Position numbers and translations under genes: made by a program. Shown here piece after piece: positions 15,904 to 25,045 of a stretch of 64,000 nt of DNA; the stretch's first letter is position 1; each line of letters opens with the position of its first letter. The stretch comes from an uncultured Thiothrix sp. GTDB lineage: Bacteria > Pseudomonadota > Gammaproteobacteria > Poriferisulfidales > GCA-002705445. The stretch spans positions 133,771-197,770 of the forward strand of contig CACNYJ010000002.1 of NCBI GenBank assembly GCA_902624655.1. Reading direction: 5' to 3'. A model generated the notes under the pieces. The model searched no databases, was not told the DNA's origin, and saw only the letters and a list, made by a program, of their open reading frames with translations.

Positions 15904-17272
15904 AATTTTTATTCGACCTTGGGTCAAAAGCATCTCTCACAACATCTGAGAAAAGGTTCGCAAATAACACTAAAATAAACATAAATGTAAAAGCCGAAAA
16001 TAGTGACCACCAAACTATTGGTTCTTTCGACATCTCTAATCTTGCTGCGTTAATCATATTTCCCCAACTATAAGTTGTAGGATCAACTCCTATATTTACG
16101 TAAGATAGGACTGCCTCAGCTAAAACCAGTGCGCTAAAATCTAAAACAATTGTGATAATTACAATATGCATAATGTTTGGCATGATGTGACGAACTATTA
16201 TAGAAAATCTATTCAAGCCAAAAGTTTTGGACGCCTGAACATACTCGACCTCTCTAAGTTTCATTGATTCTCCTCTGAGAAGACGGCATAAACCTGTCCA
16301 GCTTGTGAGCCCAAGAATCATGCAGAGAAAAAATAATCTTAAATCTGCTCTTTCATATATATTTTCAAAGTTTAAAGGATTATTTGCCATATAAACTTGT
16401 AACATTAGAATTGCTGAAGCGATTAGAAGAACACTAGGTATTGAGTTTAAAGTTGTATAAATATACTGAATTACATCATCAACAAATCCTCCAATATAAC
16501 CTGCAAAAATACCTAAAAAAATAGCGAAAGGTAACATAACAATTGTCGTTAAAGTACCAATAAGTATTCCTGTTCTAATACTCTTTATACTTTTATAAAG
16601 AACATCAACGCCAACCTTATCAGTCCCTAAAACATAATATTGCAAACTTAATTCATATAAAAATATCGAAAGTATTACAATAATAGACAAAGTCATAAGA
16701 AAAACTTTATTTAATTTAAAAGGCGTAAAAATATTATTTTTTCTTTTGAAAATTATTCTAAAATAAAAAAATAAATAAAATATTAAAAATACAAAAAAAT
16801 ACTTTAATAAAGATATAATAAAAGTTAATAAAATATTTACTGTATTATCAGAAGCATACTTATTATGATTACCTTTGTATAAAAGTTTGGGGTATACCCT
16901 CCTCTCGATATTATTTTCAAGTATTATTGTTTCCTTAGAATACAAATTAGATGAAAACGGTGAGGAGTAACTTTTTTCATAATTTTTATAGGTTGGAAGC
17001 AAAATTATGTCTAAAACACTTTTAATTTCTGATTCATATGAAAAAGACTCTGTCTGCTCATTATAGATTTTCTCTTTGATATGAATTGAATCTAATATTG
17101 CAATAAGTAAAAAAAATGAAAGTACAACAATTGAAATTATTCCTGTCCTGCTTTTAAAAACGTGCTTCCATGTTTCTAAAATATCTTTTGTTTTTCTTAC
17201 ATAAAAAATATATAACCCAATAGAAAAAATTATTATATAGAAAAATATATCTGTGAGAAGAAATACAAACAT
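15896..17272 (-). CDS. yejE: ABC transporter permease (YejE/OppC-like)
   Basis: Inner-membrane permease of a dipeptide/oligopeptide-type importer. At 458 residues it is longer than E. coli YejE (341) because the N-terminal third has extra membrane helices (residues about 1-20, 45-62, 150-170 and 185-205) with a periplasmic loop. The conserved core begins at VLGTDKVGVDVLYKSIKSIRTG and holds five helices with the EAA loop (EVEYVQASKTFGLNRFSIIVRHIMPN region) and the C-terminal VVRDAFDPR. Start and preceding stop share one base (TAATG). Confidence 0.88.
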   Translation of the reverse strand: MFVFLLTDIFFYIIIFSIGLYIFYVRKTKDILETWKHVFKSRTGIISIVVLSFFLLIAILDSIHIKEKIYNEQTESFSYESEIKSVLDIILLPTYKNYEKSYSSPFSSNLYSKETIILENNIERRVYPKLLYKGNHNKYASDNTVNILLTFIISLLKYFFVFLIFYLFFYFRIIFKRKNNIFTPFKLNKVFLMTLSIIVILSIFLYELSLQYYVLGTDKVGVDVLYKSIKSIRTGILIGTLTTIVMLPFAIFLGIFAGYIGGFVDDVIQYIYTTLNSIPSVLLIASAILMLQVYMANNPLNFENIYERADLRLFFLCMILGLTSWTGLCRLLRGESMKLREVEYVQASKTFGLNRFSIIVRHIMPNIMHIVIITIVLDFSALVLAEAVLSYVNIGVDPTTYSWGNMINAARLEMSKEPIVWWSLFSAFTFMFILVLFANLFSDVVRDAFDPRSNKNYE

Positions 17273-18249
17273 TATTTTAACCTTACTCTTGGGTCGACTA
17301 ACGTATAGGATATATCCGTCAAAATTAATCCAAATATATATAAAATTGTTCCCAAAAATACCATCGCTCTAACTATTGCGAAATCTTGACTTTGTATTGC
17401 ATCAATTGTATAGCTACCCAAACCTGGTATTCCAAAAAAAGATTCTACTATTAAACTTCCTAAAAATAATAATGGCAATATAACAACGACCCCAGTTAGA
17501 ATTGGAATTAAGGCATTTTTAAAAACATGATTAAAAAGCACTGAAACCTCAGATAACCCTTTCGATTTAGCTGTTTTAACATAGTCTTTTTCGATTTCCT
17601 CAAGGAATAGTGATCTATACCATCTTGTGCCTGAGCCAATGCCGTAAATTACACTTATAAATACAGGTAAAATTAAAAATTTGATAGCATCGACTCCTTG
17701 AGCATAGCCTGATATCGGGACAAGCTGAAGCAACTTACTAATAAGATACTGTCCACCTATAATGTAAAAGAGACTAGAAATTGACATTAATGCTACGCAA
17801 AAGATCACTCCTATATAGTCAACTTTTGTTGCTCTAAAGAAAACAAAAAATAGAGCAAAAGTTATATTTATCATCAAACCCACTAATAAAGACGGTAAGG
17901 CAATAGCTAAACTTGGCCACATTCTTTGTTTGATATCGTACTTAATATCTCTTCCGCTATCTGAAATTCCAAAATCAAAGTAAAAAAGCTTAACTGATTT
18001 TTCATAAAAAATTGTTTTCTTGATAACATTTAAGCCTGTTTCTGATTGATTAAAAAATAGAGGAAAATTATATCCTCTTTGTTCATTCCAAGATTGTATT
18101 TGCTCTTGGGTAACTCTCTTATTTCCTAAATGTAGTCTGGCAACCTCATCGGGTGAATTGACAACAAAAAAAAGGGTAAAAGTTAAAAGATTAACTCCAA
18201 TTAATATTGGTATAGCATACAGAATTCTTTTAAAAATATAATTAATCAT
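17272..18249 (-). CDS. yejB: ABC transporter permease (YejB/OppB-like)
   Basis: Second permease of the importer, 325 residues. N-terminal helix in YIFKRILYAIPILIGVNLLTF is the standard OppB start; the transmembrane domain carries the EAA-type loop DYVKTAKSKGLSEVSVLFNHVFKNALIPIL and the typical end LVDPRVRLK. It overlaps the substrate-binding protein gene by 8 nt (ATGATTAA) and abuts the next permease gene, so the four importer genes form a tightly coupled operon. Confidence 0.92.
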   Translation of the reverse strand: MINYIFKRILYAIPILIGVNLLTFTLFFVVNSPDEVARLHLGNKRVTQEQIQSWNEQRGYNFPLFFNQSETGLNVIKKTIFYEKSVKLFYFDFGISDSGRDIKYDIKQRMWPSLAIALPSLLVGLMINITFALFFVFFRATKVDYIGVIFCVALMSISSLFYIIGGQYLISKLLQLVPISGYAQGVDAIKFLILPVFISVIYGIGSGTRWYRSLFLEEIEKDYVKTAKSKGLSEVSVLFNHVFKNALIPILTGVVVILPLLFLGSLIVESFFGIPGLGSYTIDAIQSQDFAIVRAMVFLGTILYIFGLILTDISYTLVDPRVRLK

Positions 18250-20386
18250 ATATTTTCTCTCTATCTTTTTTTCTCACCATAAAGAAAACTGACAATATTA
18301 ATAAAAATATTAAAAATGCTAAAATATATAATAAAGTGAAATTTGCTTTGTTCCATGATTTTATATTTTTGTTTCTAGAATTTAATTTTATTTTTTTATA
18401 TTTTAGAGTGTTGTTAGCCATTAAATTTGATTCAACATTTTCTACCCAGCCATGCGATAAAGAAAAAGATTTTGGATGCCATCCCCAAATCCATGGACAA
18501 TCTTCTTGAATGATTGACAACATCTGGTCAATAATTTTTTCTCTCTCTATGGAATTTCTCATATTTTTCATTTTTATAAAAAGTCTATCGAAATCTTTGC
18601 TGTCATAGTTGGATGCATTTTCACCACTGTATTTAACCTTTCCGTTTTTACTATATAGTAGAAATAAAAAATTTTCAGGGTCTGGATAATCTGCATTCCA
18701 CCCCCATTGGAAAATCTGACCGGTTCCATTTATCATTTTTTCTTGAAACCTATTATAGTCCGTAACTCTTGTGACTAACTGAATATTTATTTTCTTAAAC
18801 TGTTTTCTAAGCCAATTCAAAAACGAATAAGTATCAGCTCCTGAGCCTGTGGCCTCAAAATATAGAATTAGAGGCTTCCCATTTTTTTGATTTATGCCAT
18901 TAGGGTAACCTGCTTTTTCCATCAAAATTTTTGCTTTTTCTATATTTTTTTTAACAATTCTTTTATTTTTAAAGCTGTAAATTGTTTTATTATATTTTTT
19001 TATACCGTCTTGATAACCAAAAATTCCTGGCGGTATAGGGCTTTGTGCAACTATTCCTCTTCCGTTTGCAAATATTGAAATATATTCTTCATAATCAATT
19101 GCGAGCGTTATAGCTTGTCTCAAATACTTTGCTCTATTGCTTTTACCGCCAACGGTGCCATCAAGCATATTAAATCCAATATAATAGGTTGAAGCTGCAG
19201 TTGCCATAGAAAGATGAATGCCCTTTTCTTTGAGTTCCTCTGTTAAAGTTATATCTCCTGAGTTATTGAGGGAAACTGCTTGATCGTAGTTATCTGAAGC
19301 TATACCAGAATTATCATAGTAGCCTTGAAGGAATTTATTCCATCTTGGTATCTGTTCTTTCTCTAAAGAAAAAATAGCCTCGTCAATGAATGGAATTACT
19401 TTTTCCTTGTTTTTTGAATACATTTTTTTATTTTTAATCTTATCTTCTAATGAAGGGTAAACCTCACCTCGAAAATTACCATTTCTCTTGAGAACCATTC
19501 TTAAATTCGGATTATTTTCTGTGAGCATGAATGGTCCTGTTCCGACTGGATACCAATTCAAAGTTATATTTTTCTTTTTTAATTGTTGCTGACTGTAAAA
19601 CAAATCTGCTTCCCAAGGCATTGGAGCAAAAAAAGGCATTGCTAACCAGTAAACAAATTGGGGATACGGTTTTTTAAGAATAATAGAAAATGAGAAATCA
19701 TCTATTTTTTTAATTCCAAGCATTTTATTATTTTTTAGGTAAGAAACTCTTTTTTCACCACTTATATTATTAAGTTTGCTTAGCTGTTCCTTATATTCTG
19801 TAAAACCATATATATATTCTTGCATAACTCCAGATATAGGCGAATGATTTAAATTATCTGCTAATCTTTTAATTTGATATATGTAATCGTCAGACAATAG
19901 TTCTCTTGTACTACTTTTTTTAAAATCAGATAAAGTATTTATATTTTTCAAATCATCTAACCCAAGAGAATGATAAAGATACTTACTTTTTTCTTTAAAA
20001 AAAGCCGGATGATTTTGATATAAAATTCCTTTTTTGATGTTAAGAATGTATTTTGAGTATCTTGCGTTTTTTACTTTTTTTGTAACCCTAAAACTTGAAT
20101 CAAGATATTGAACTTCCGGTAATTTTGTGGCTGTTAGTGGAATTAATTCATATGGCTTTTTTAAATAATGATATTGAAATAATGGTTCGTAAATTTGAGC
20201 TAAAAATGCATATTCATTTGAACTATATGATCTAACAGGATCTAAGTGTTTTGGTCTCTCTTGAAAAGAGGAATAAAGTATATTTTGTGTGCTTTTATTG
20301 TCGCTATATGGGCTATTTAATGGATTATCAGAACAACCAAATAAAAAAATTGATAGTAAGAAAATATTTTTTAAATCATTTATCAT
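18242..20386 (-). CDS. substrate-binding lipoprotein of peptide ABC importer (SBP_bac_5) with C-terminal membrane helix
   Basis: Solute receptor of the adjacent permeases. Starting at the ATG giving MINDLKNIFLLSIFLFGCSDN supplies a lipoprotein signal with lipobox LFGC; an earlier in-frame start at 20542 would run into the fabI promoter and adds an odd extension. The 714 residues contain the SBP family 5 fold (RPKHLDPVRSYSSNEYAF near the N-terminus, LRQAITLAIDYEEYISIF, and FQWGWNADYPDPENFLFLLYS near the C-terminus). Unusually the chain ends in a predicted transmembrane helix (about 25 residues, FTLLYILAFLIFLLILSVFF) followed by a basic tail RKKDREK, so it may be anchored twice. Divergent from fabI. 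Confidence 0.87.
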   Translation of the reverse strand: MINDLKNIFLLSIFLFGCSDNPLNSPYSDNKSTQNILYSSFQERPKHLDPVRSYSSNEYAFLAQIYEPLFQYHYLKKPYELIPLTATKLPEVQYLDSSFRVTKKVKNARYSKYILNIKKGILYQNHPAFFKEKSKYLYHSLGLDDLKNINTLSDFKKSSTRELLSDDYIYQIKRLADNLNHSPISGVMQEYIYGFTEYKEQLSKLNNISGEKRVSYLKNNKMLGIKKIDDFSFSIILKKPYPQFVYWLAMPFFAPMPWEADLFYSQQQLKKKNITLNWYPVGTGPFMLTENNPNLRMVLKRNGNFRGEVYPSLEDKIKNKKMYSKNKEKVIPFIDEAIFSLEKEQIPRWNKFLQGYYDNSGIASDNYDQAVSLNNSGDITLTEELKEKGIHLSMATAASTYYIGFNMLDGTVGGKSNRAKYLRQAITLAIDYEEYISIFANGRGIVAQSPIPPGIFGYQDGIKKYNKTIYSFKNKRIVKKNIEKAKILMEKAGYPNGINQKNGKPLILYFEATGSGADTYSFLNWLRKQFKKINIQLVTRVTDYNRFQEKMINGTGQIFQWGWNADYPDPENFLFLLYSKNGKVKYSGENASNYDSKDFDRLFIKMKNMRNSIEREKIIDQMLSIIQEDCPWIWGWHPKSFSLSHGWVENVESNLMANNTLKYKKIKLNSRNKNIKSWNKANFTLLYILAFLIFLLILSVFFMVRKKDREKIYD

Positions 20387-20460
20387 TTGGAGTGACCCAT
20401 GTTTTGTAAATATTATATATTTTACTGCATAATAAATAAAATATGATATACAATATCTGT

Positions 20461-21246
20461 ATGAAAAATCTAGCAGGTAAAAAAGCTTTGATACTAGGAA
20501 TAGCAAGCAATAGATCCATTGCTTGGGGTATATCGGAATCATTAAAAAATCATGGTGCTGAATTAGCTTTTACATACCAAAATGAGAAATTAAAAGAAAG
20601 AGTTGAGAAACTAGCTGGTGAATGTGGATCGGATATCGTTCTTCCATGTGATGTATCTGTTGATGGTTCTATTAATCAAATGTTAGAAAAATTGTCTAGC
20701 AGATGGAGTGAATTTGATATATTAATTCATTCGCTTGCTTTTGCACCTAAAGAAGAACTTGAAGGAAATTATATAGAAAAAACCTCTAAAGATGGTTTTA
20801 TCCAAGCACATAGCATCAGTAGTTACAGTTTACTTGAGTTATGCCAAGAAGCGCAGCCGATGCTAAAAGGAACAAATCCCTCAGTTATATCTTTGTCCTA
20901 TCTTGGTGCCGTTCGAGGTATGCCAAATTACAATGTTATGGGTGTCGCTAAAGCAAGCTTAGAGGCAAACGTGAGGTATCTTGCTTATGCAATGGGGGAA
21001 AATAATATTAGAGTAAATTGTATTTCAGCAGGGCCAATAAAAACATTAGCTGCGGCTGGTATATCAGATTTTAGAAAAATGTTAGATCACGTTGAAAAAA
21101 ATTCACCTTTAAAAAGAAATGTTACAATCCAACAAGTTGGAGATACCGCCTCATTTTTAGCATCTGATGGTGCAAGTGGTATTACTGGTCAAACAATTTA
21201 TGTTGACTCAGGATTTAATATTATAGGTATGCCATCGATAGATTAA
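20461..21246 (+). CDS. fabI: enoyl-[acyl-carrier-protein] reductase (NADH) FabI
   Basis: Last reductive step of fatty-acid elongation. The start MKNLAGKKALILG gives 261 residues, as E. coli (262); an ATG 18 nt upstream would add 6 residues. The NAD-binding segment GIASNRSIAWGI and catalytic residues Tyr147, Tyr157 and Lys164 (LSYLGAVRGMPNYNVMGVAKAS) are present. Residue 93 is Ala where E. coli has Gly (HSLAFAP versus HSIGFAP). The gene stands alone, divergent from the ABC importer, and ends 3 nt from the convergent symporter gene. Confidence 0.97.
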   Translation: MKNLAGKKALILGIASNRSIAWGISESLKNHGAELAFTYQNEKLKERVEKLAGECGSDIVLPCDVSVDGSINQMLEKLSSRWSEFDILIHSLAFAPKEELEGNYIEKTSKDGFIQAHSISSYSLLELCQEAQPMLKGTNPSVISLSYLGAVRGMPNYNVMGVAKASLEANVRYLAYAMGENNIRVNCISAGPIKTLAAAGISDFRKMLDHVEKNSPLKRNVTIQQVGDTASFLASDGASGITGQTIYVDSGFNIIGMPSID

Positions 21247-21249
21247 AAA

Positions 21250-22482
21250 TTATTTCGATACAACACTAACGCAACAGGAATCACCATAAACATTTACACT
21301 TGTTCTTAACATATCAAGTATTCTATCAATGCCTAAAATTAGACCTACTGCTTCAAAAGGAAGGCCTACAGCACCTAAAATAACAACAATAGCTACAAAA
21401 CTTGCTGATGGGATCCCAGCAACACCAACTGATGTAATTAAAGCTAAAAAAAGTATCAAAAATTGGTCAATAACCGTTAAGTCAACACCGTATAATTGCG
21501 CAATAAAGATAACAACAACACATTCAAATAATGCTGTTCCATCCATATTTATAGTTGCGCCAATTGGAATAATAAAATTAACTTTTTCTTCTTTATAATT
21601 TAATTTTTCAATAAGACATCTTGTTGTAACAGGAATTGTTGCAACTGATGAACTTGTTGAAAAAGCAACGAATAATGCTGTGCTTATACCTTTTAAATGT
21701 GAAATTATATTAACTTTAAAAGTAATTAATACTATTGAATAAAAGATTACAACATGAATCAATAAAGCAGAAATTACTGTAACAAAGAATTTAGAAAGAA
21801 TTAAATAGCTCTCTGGCTCGAAATTCATCGTTGCTTTTGCAATCAAACAAAAGACACCGTATGGAGTGAAGTAAAGAATAAGATACATAATTTTGACGAA
21901 AACGAGGTAAATACCTTCCCAAAAGTCTTTTACAACATCTGTGCTTCTAGAATTTGAGGATCTCAAAATAATACCAATTAATATACTAAACAAGACTATG
22001 AAAAGCATATTACCTGAAGAAATGGAGGTAAAAATATTTCCAGAAAAAATTTTTAAGAAAAAAGCGCCGAGTGAATATTCGTTTTGAGAGCTTATAATTA
22101 AATCAATATTTGATTCCTTGTCAAGGCCAAGTATATTTCCTGCACCAATGCCATCGATTAAGCCAGGTTTAATAATATTTACTACTAAAATTCCAATTGA
22201 AATTGCAACAAAACTTGTTGCCAAATAAAATAAAATTGTTTTTAGGCCAAGCCCAGATAATTCGCCTGAATCATTAAATTTTGAGATATTAAAAATTAAA
22301 GATGACATTATAAGGGGAATTACAACCATTTTAAGAGCATTAAGAAAAACTAGCCCAAAAACATCAAAAAAAGTATATAAATTTAAGTTTGCTATTGTGT
22401 ATGATTTATCAAAAAAGTTTCCTACAAGGATTCCTAAAAATAAAAAAATTATAATTCTTTTTGAAGATGGCAGTCTATCCAT
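21250..22482 (-). CDS. sodium/proton:dicarboxylate (glutamate/aspartate) symporter, SDF/DAACS family
   Basis: Secondary transporter of acidic amino acids or C4-dicarboxylates. The 410 residues include about eight hydrophobic helices, the serine-rich re-entrant hairpin (AFSTSSSVATIPVTTRC) and the NMDGT motif in IPIGATINMDGTALFECVVV, followed by the second hairpin GVAGIPSASFVAIVVILGAVGLP. These features define the GltP/GltPh fold. Substrate preference cannot be decided. It follows ppiD after 3 nt on the same strand and ends 3 nt from fabI. Confidence 0.93.
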   Translation of the reverse strand: MDRLPSSKRIIIFLFLGILVGNFFDKSYTIANLNLYTFFDVFGLVFLNALKMVVIPLIMSSLIFNISKFNDSGELSGLGLKTILFYLATSFVAISIGILVVNIIKPGLIDGIGAGNILGLDKESNIDLIISSQNEYSLGAFFLKIFSGNIFTSISSGNMLFIVLFSILIGIILRSSNSRSTDVVKDFWEGIYLVFVKIMYLILYFTPYGVFCLIAKATMNFEPESYLILSKFFVTVISALLIHVVIFYSIVLITFKVNIISHLKGISTALFVAFSTSSSVATIPVTTRCLIEKLNYKEEKVNFIIPIGATINMDGTALFECVVVIFIAQLYGVDLTVIDQFLILFLALITSVGVAGIPSASFVAIVVILGAVGLPFEAVGLILGIDRILDMLRTSVNVYGDSCCVSVVSK

Positions 22483-22485
22483 AAT

Positions 22486-24369
22486 CTAAAGATTTTCAGA
22501 ATAAATGATAATATTGGCCTTATCTCTTAAACTTTGAATAACTGAATATAATAATGCATTGACTTGATCATTATTAAACATAGTCTCAAGTGATCTTTGG
22601 CTTAATTCAGATTCACCATTATTGATTTTATCTAAGAAAATAAGCTCATAATTTCCCGTGCCAGACTCAATACTAGTGATATTGTCTTTTTTTGTTAAAG
22701 AAAAGACTCTTTCTAAAATTGAGGGAGGAATACTATCATCTGACCTTTCAATTTCATTGTATGAAGTTAGTTTCTTGCTGAATTTATTAGCTATTTCATC
22801 AAGAGACTTTCCTTTTTTAACACTATTTTCAATATCTTTGATAGAATTTTTCATGTTTTCAATTGATTTTTCAGTTTTTAATAAGCCCTCTATTTCCTTT
22901 TTCACACTATCATATTCTTTATATTGAACAGCTGATCTATTTTTAATTCTGAGCATTATAATATTGCCTTTTATTTCTATAGGCTCACTATTTAGGTTTT
23001 CTTTTGAAACAGCAGGGGAGCCGAGTGCCTTGAAAACTTTTGGATCATTAAGATCTTTATGTCTGCTCTTAATTTGGGGTAGAGTTAAAAGCCCAGTTGA
23101 TGTTTTTTGAACTGACAAATATTCTTCAACTTTTTCTAAAGAGTTTGGAAACTCAAATAAAATATTAGCTAAGTCCTCATATATAACTTCATATTTTCTT
23201 GAAATCTGCACATTTTGAAAATCTCTTTTTACATTATCTTCTACTTCTTCAAAAGTTTTAATTTTTGCATCAATAATCCCATCTAACTTAAGAATATAAT
23301 AACCCTGCTCTGTTTCAATAATTTCGCTAATATCATCTATACTTTCAAGTAAGAATAATTTATCAGATATCTCTTTATTTAAATCTTTTTTATTTACCCA
23401 TCCAATTTTACCTCCATTATCTCTTGAAAGTTGATCAGTTGAGTATTTTTTTGCTAACTTAGAAAAGGAGTCTCCCGATTTCAAAAACCCCTCTATTTCC
23501 TGAATAAGAACCTTATTCTCATTTTTATCACCTTTAATATTTGATAAAAATATCTGACTAAAATCTCTTTTTTCAGGAACAACATATTTAAACTTATTTT
23601 CATTGTAGTAATTTTTTAAAGCTAACTTATCTTCCGATATTAGCTCTTTAAGTTTTTGCTTATCAAAAACAATATATTCAACGTCAATTTTCTCAGGCAT
23701 CGCGAAAATATTTTTATACTTCGCAAAAAATTCTTTTTTTTGATCTTCCGTAAAATTTTCTTTATCGTCTATGAAGTCATTATAACTTAGAGATAGAATT
23801 CTAAAATTTCTTGTTTGATATTTTAATTCCTCAAGAAGCTTGATCTGTTGAGAGGTTATAAATGATGATTGAACAATATTATTGTAAAACTGAAGAGTTT
23901 TAAGTTCTGATTTTCTTATTCTTTCATAATTAGATATATCAATACCTTGCCTTTCTAATAAGGCTTTATAAATTTTAGAATTAAATTCATTGTTGGAATG
24001 AAAAATTTTATTGTTTTTAATATCATTGATTAAAGATTTTTCTGAAACTTGAAATTTATTATCAACTGTAAACTCTCTAACAATTAAACCGTCGATTAAT
24101 TCATCCAATACTGTTCTTTTGATTATTTTCTTCTGAAGCTCTGATTCATTTTGGTCTTTTGAGATTATGCTTTGCATTTCTCTCAACCTATCTTGGTATT
24201 CATTATTTAATCTTTCGGCTGATATCTTTGTATCGTTTACTTCTGCAACTATTACATTTCCTCCCGTAAAGTATTGATCTATACCCCATAAAGCAAACGG
24301 TATACTTATACCTATAACAATCACATAAGCTATCCAACCAGTCGCACGATCTCTAATATTTTGTAACAA
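22486..24369 (-). CDS. ppiD: periplasmic chaperone / peptidyl-prolyl isomerase PpiD
   Basis: Inner-membrane-anchored folding factor acting at the periplasmic exit of the Sec translocon. The 627 residues (E. coli 623) start with a short cytoplasmic end (MLQNIRDRATGW) and a single anchor helix (about 13-31). A SurA-N-like chaperone region follows, then a parvulin domain (about 255-360, with RDFSQIFLSN and NGGKIGWVNKKDL) and a second, degenerate one. It lies 24 nt after tRNA-Asp and downstream of hupB, the lon-hupB-ppiD order of Gammaproteobacteria. Confidence 0.93.
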   Translation of the reverse strand: MLQNIRDRATGWIAYVIVIGISIPFALWGIDQYFTGGNVIVAEVNDTKISAERLNNEYQDRLREMQSIISKDQNESELQKKIIKRTVLDELIDGLIVREFTVDNKFQVSEKSLINDIKNNKIFHSNNEFNSKIYKALLERQGIDISNYERIRKSELKTLQFYNNIVQSSFITSQQIKLLEELKYQTRNFRILSLSYNDFIDDKENFTEDQKKEFFAKYKNIFAMPEKIDVEYIVFDKQKLKELISEDKLALKNYYNENKFKYVVPEKRDFSQIFLSNIKGDKNENKVLIQEIEGFLKSGDSFSKLAKKYSTDQLSRDNGGKIGWVNKKDLNKEISDKLFLLESIDDISEIIETEQGYYILKLDGIIDAKIKTFEEVEDNVKRDFQNVQISRKYEVIYEDLANILFEFPNSLEKVEEYLSVQKTSTGLLTLPQIKSRHKDLNDPKVFKALGSPAVSKENLNSEPIEIKGNIIMLRIKNRSAVQYKEYDSVKKEIEGLLKTEKSIENMKNSIKDIENSVKKGKSLDEIANKFSKKLTSYNEIERSDDSIPPSILERVFSLTKKDNITSIESGTGNYELIFLDKINNGESELSQRSLETMFNNDQVNALLYSVIQSLRDKANIIIYSENL

Positions 24370-24392
24370 TTTTTTTTCCTTTCAAGTTTACA

Positions 24393-24470
24393 TGGCGGAG
24401 TGGACGGGACTCGAACCCGCGACCCCCTGCGTGACAGGCAGGTATTCTAACCAAACTGAACTACCACTCC
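24393..24470 (-). tRNA. tRNA-Asp (anticodon GTC)
   Basis: Folds as a complete cloverleaf with acceptor stem GGAGTGG/CCACTCC, anticodon stem CCTGC/GCAGG around loop CTGTCAC (anticodon GTC), T-loop GTTCGAGTC, discriminator G and an encoded CCA end. Located between tRNA-Val and ppiD on the same strand. Confidence 0.97.
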
Positions 24471-24485
24471 TTAACACTCTACTAA

Positions 24486-24561
24486 TGGTGGGTGCTGAGG
24501 GATTCGAACCCCCGACATCCGCCTTGTAAGGGCGACGCTCTACCAACTGAGCTAAGCACCC
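24486..24561 (-). tRNA. tRNA-Val (anticodon TAC)
   Basis: Cloverleaf with acceptor stem GGGTGCT/AGCACCC, D-arm TAGCTCAGTTGGTAGAGC, anticodon loop CTTACAA (anticodon TAC), T-loop GTTCGAATC, discriminator A and encoded CCA. It begins 18 nt after the hupB stop, so it is likely excised from a hupB-tRNA-ppiD transcript. Confidence 0.97.
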
Positions 24562-24579
24562 CGAAAGTCAAGGGCGGAC

Positions 24580-24852
24580 TTAGTTTAGAGCATCCTTTAA
24601 AGCTTTACCAGCTTTGAATCCAGGAGTATTTGAGGCTTTTATTTGAATTGACTCGCCTGTTTGAGGGTTTCTACCCATTCTTGCATTTCTATGTCTTACT
24701 TCAAATGTTCCGAATCCAGGAATTGTAACTTTTTCGCCTGATTTTAATGTTGATGTAATTGCATCTAAAACAGCTTCGAGAGCTCTACCAGCTTCTGCCT
24801 TATTTGATCCTGTGGAACTTGCAATTGCGTCGATTAAGTCTGATTTATTCAT
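24580..24852 (-). CDS. hupB: DNA-binding protein HU-beta
   Basis: Small nucleoid protein of 90 residues that bends DNA. The sequence is a full-length HU: MNKSDLIDAIASSTG at the N-terminus, the helix pair, GFGTFEVRHRNARMGRNPQTG (the DNA-embracing beta arm with the conserved RNPQTG tip) and PGFKAGKALKDALN at the end. It lies downstream of lon with its own consensus-like promoter and a good ribosome binding site (AGAGGA). Followed by two tRNA genes. Confidence 0.98.
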   Translation of the reverse strand: MNKSDLIDAIASSTGSNKAEAGRALEAVLDAITSTLKSGEKVTIPGFGTFEVRHRNARMGRNPQTGESIQIKASNTPGFKAGKALKDALN

Positions 24853-24924
24853 TATTATTATCCTCTAAAATTGTATGTTTTTGTGAAACTGTAAATTCGT
24901 AAAAATTCCCTGCTAACCTTGTCA

Positions 24925-24954
24925 TTTATACATTAAGGAGAATTTCTCTGTCAA
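24925..24954 (-). promoter_or_regulatory. sigma-70-type promoter of hupB
   Basis: On the minus strand a perfect -35 hexamer TTGACA is followed after 18 nt by TATAAA. It lies about 75 nt upstream of the hupB start. The spacer holds a perfect 11-nt palindrome GAGAATTTCTC (24938-24948) adjoining the -35, a possible operator. Confidence 0.6.
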
Positions 24955-25045
24955 CAAGGAAATAAAATTAAAAAATTTTAGGAAAAATCATAATATTATT
25001 GAAAACTAATTAACCTTGTAAACTATTGTTTTAGAACAATATTTT

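Noticed and set aside
20387-20542. Longer N-terminus of the peptide-binding protein
   Set aside because: The added 52 residues would cross the fabI start and promoter and place the lipoprotein signal internally.
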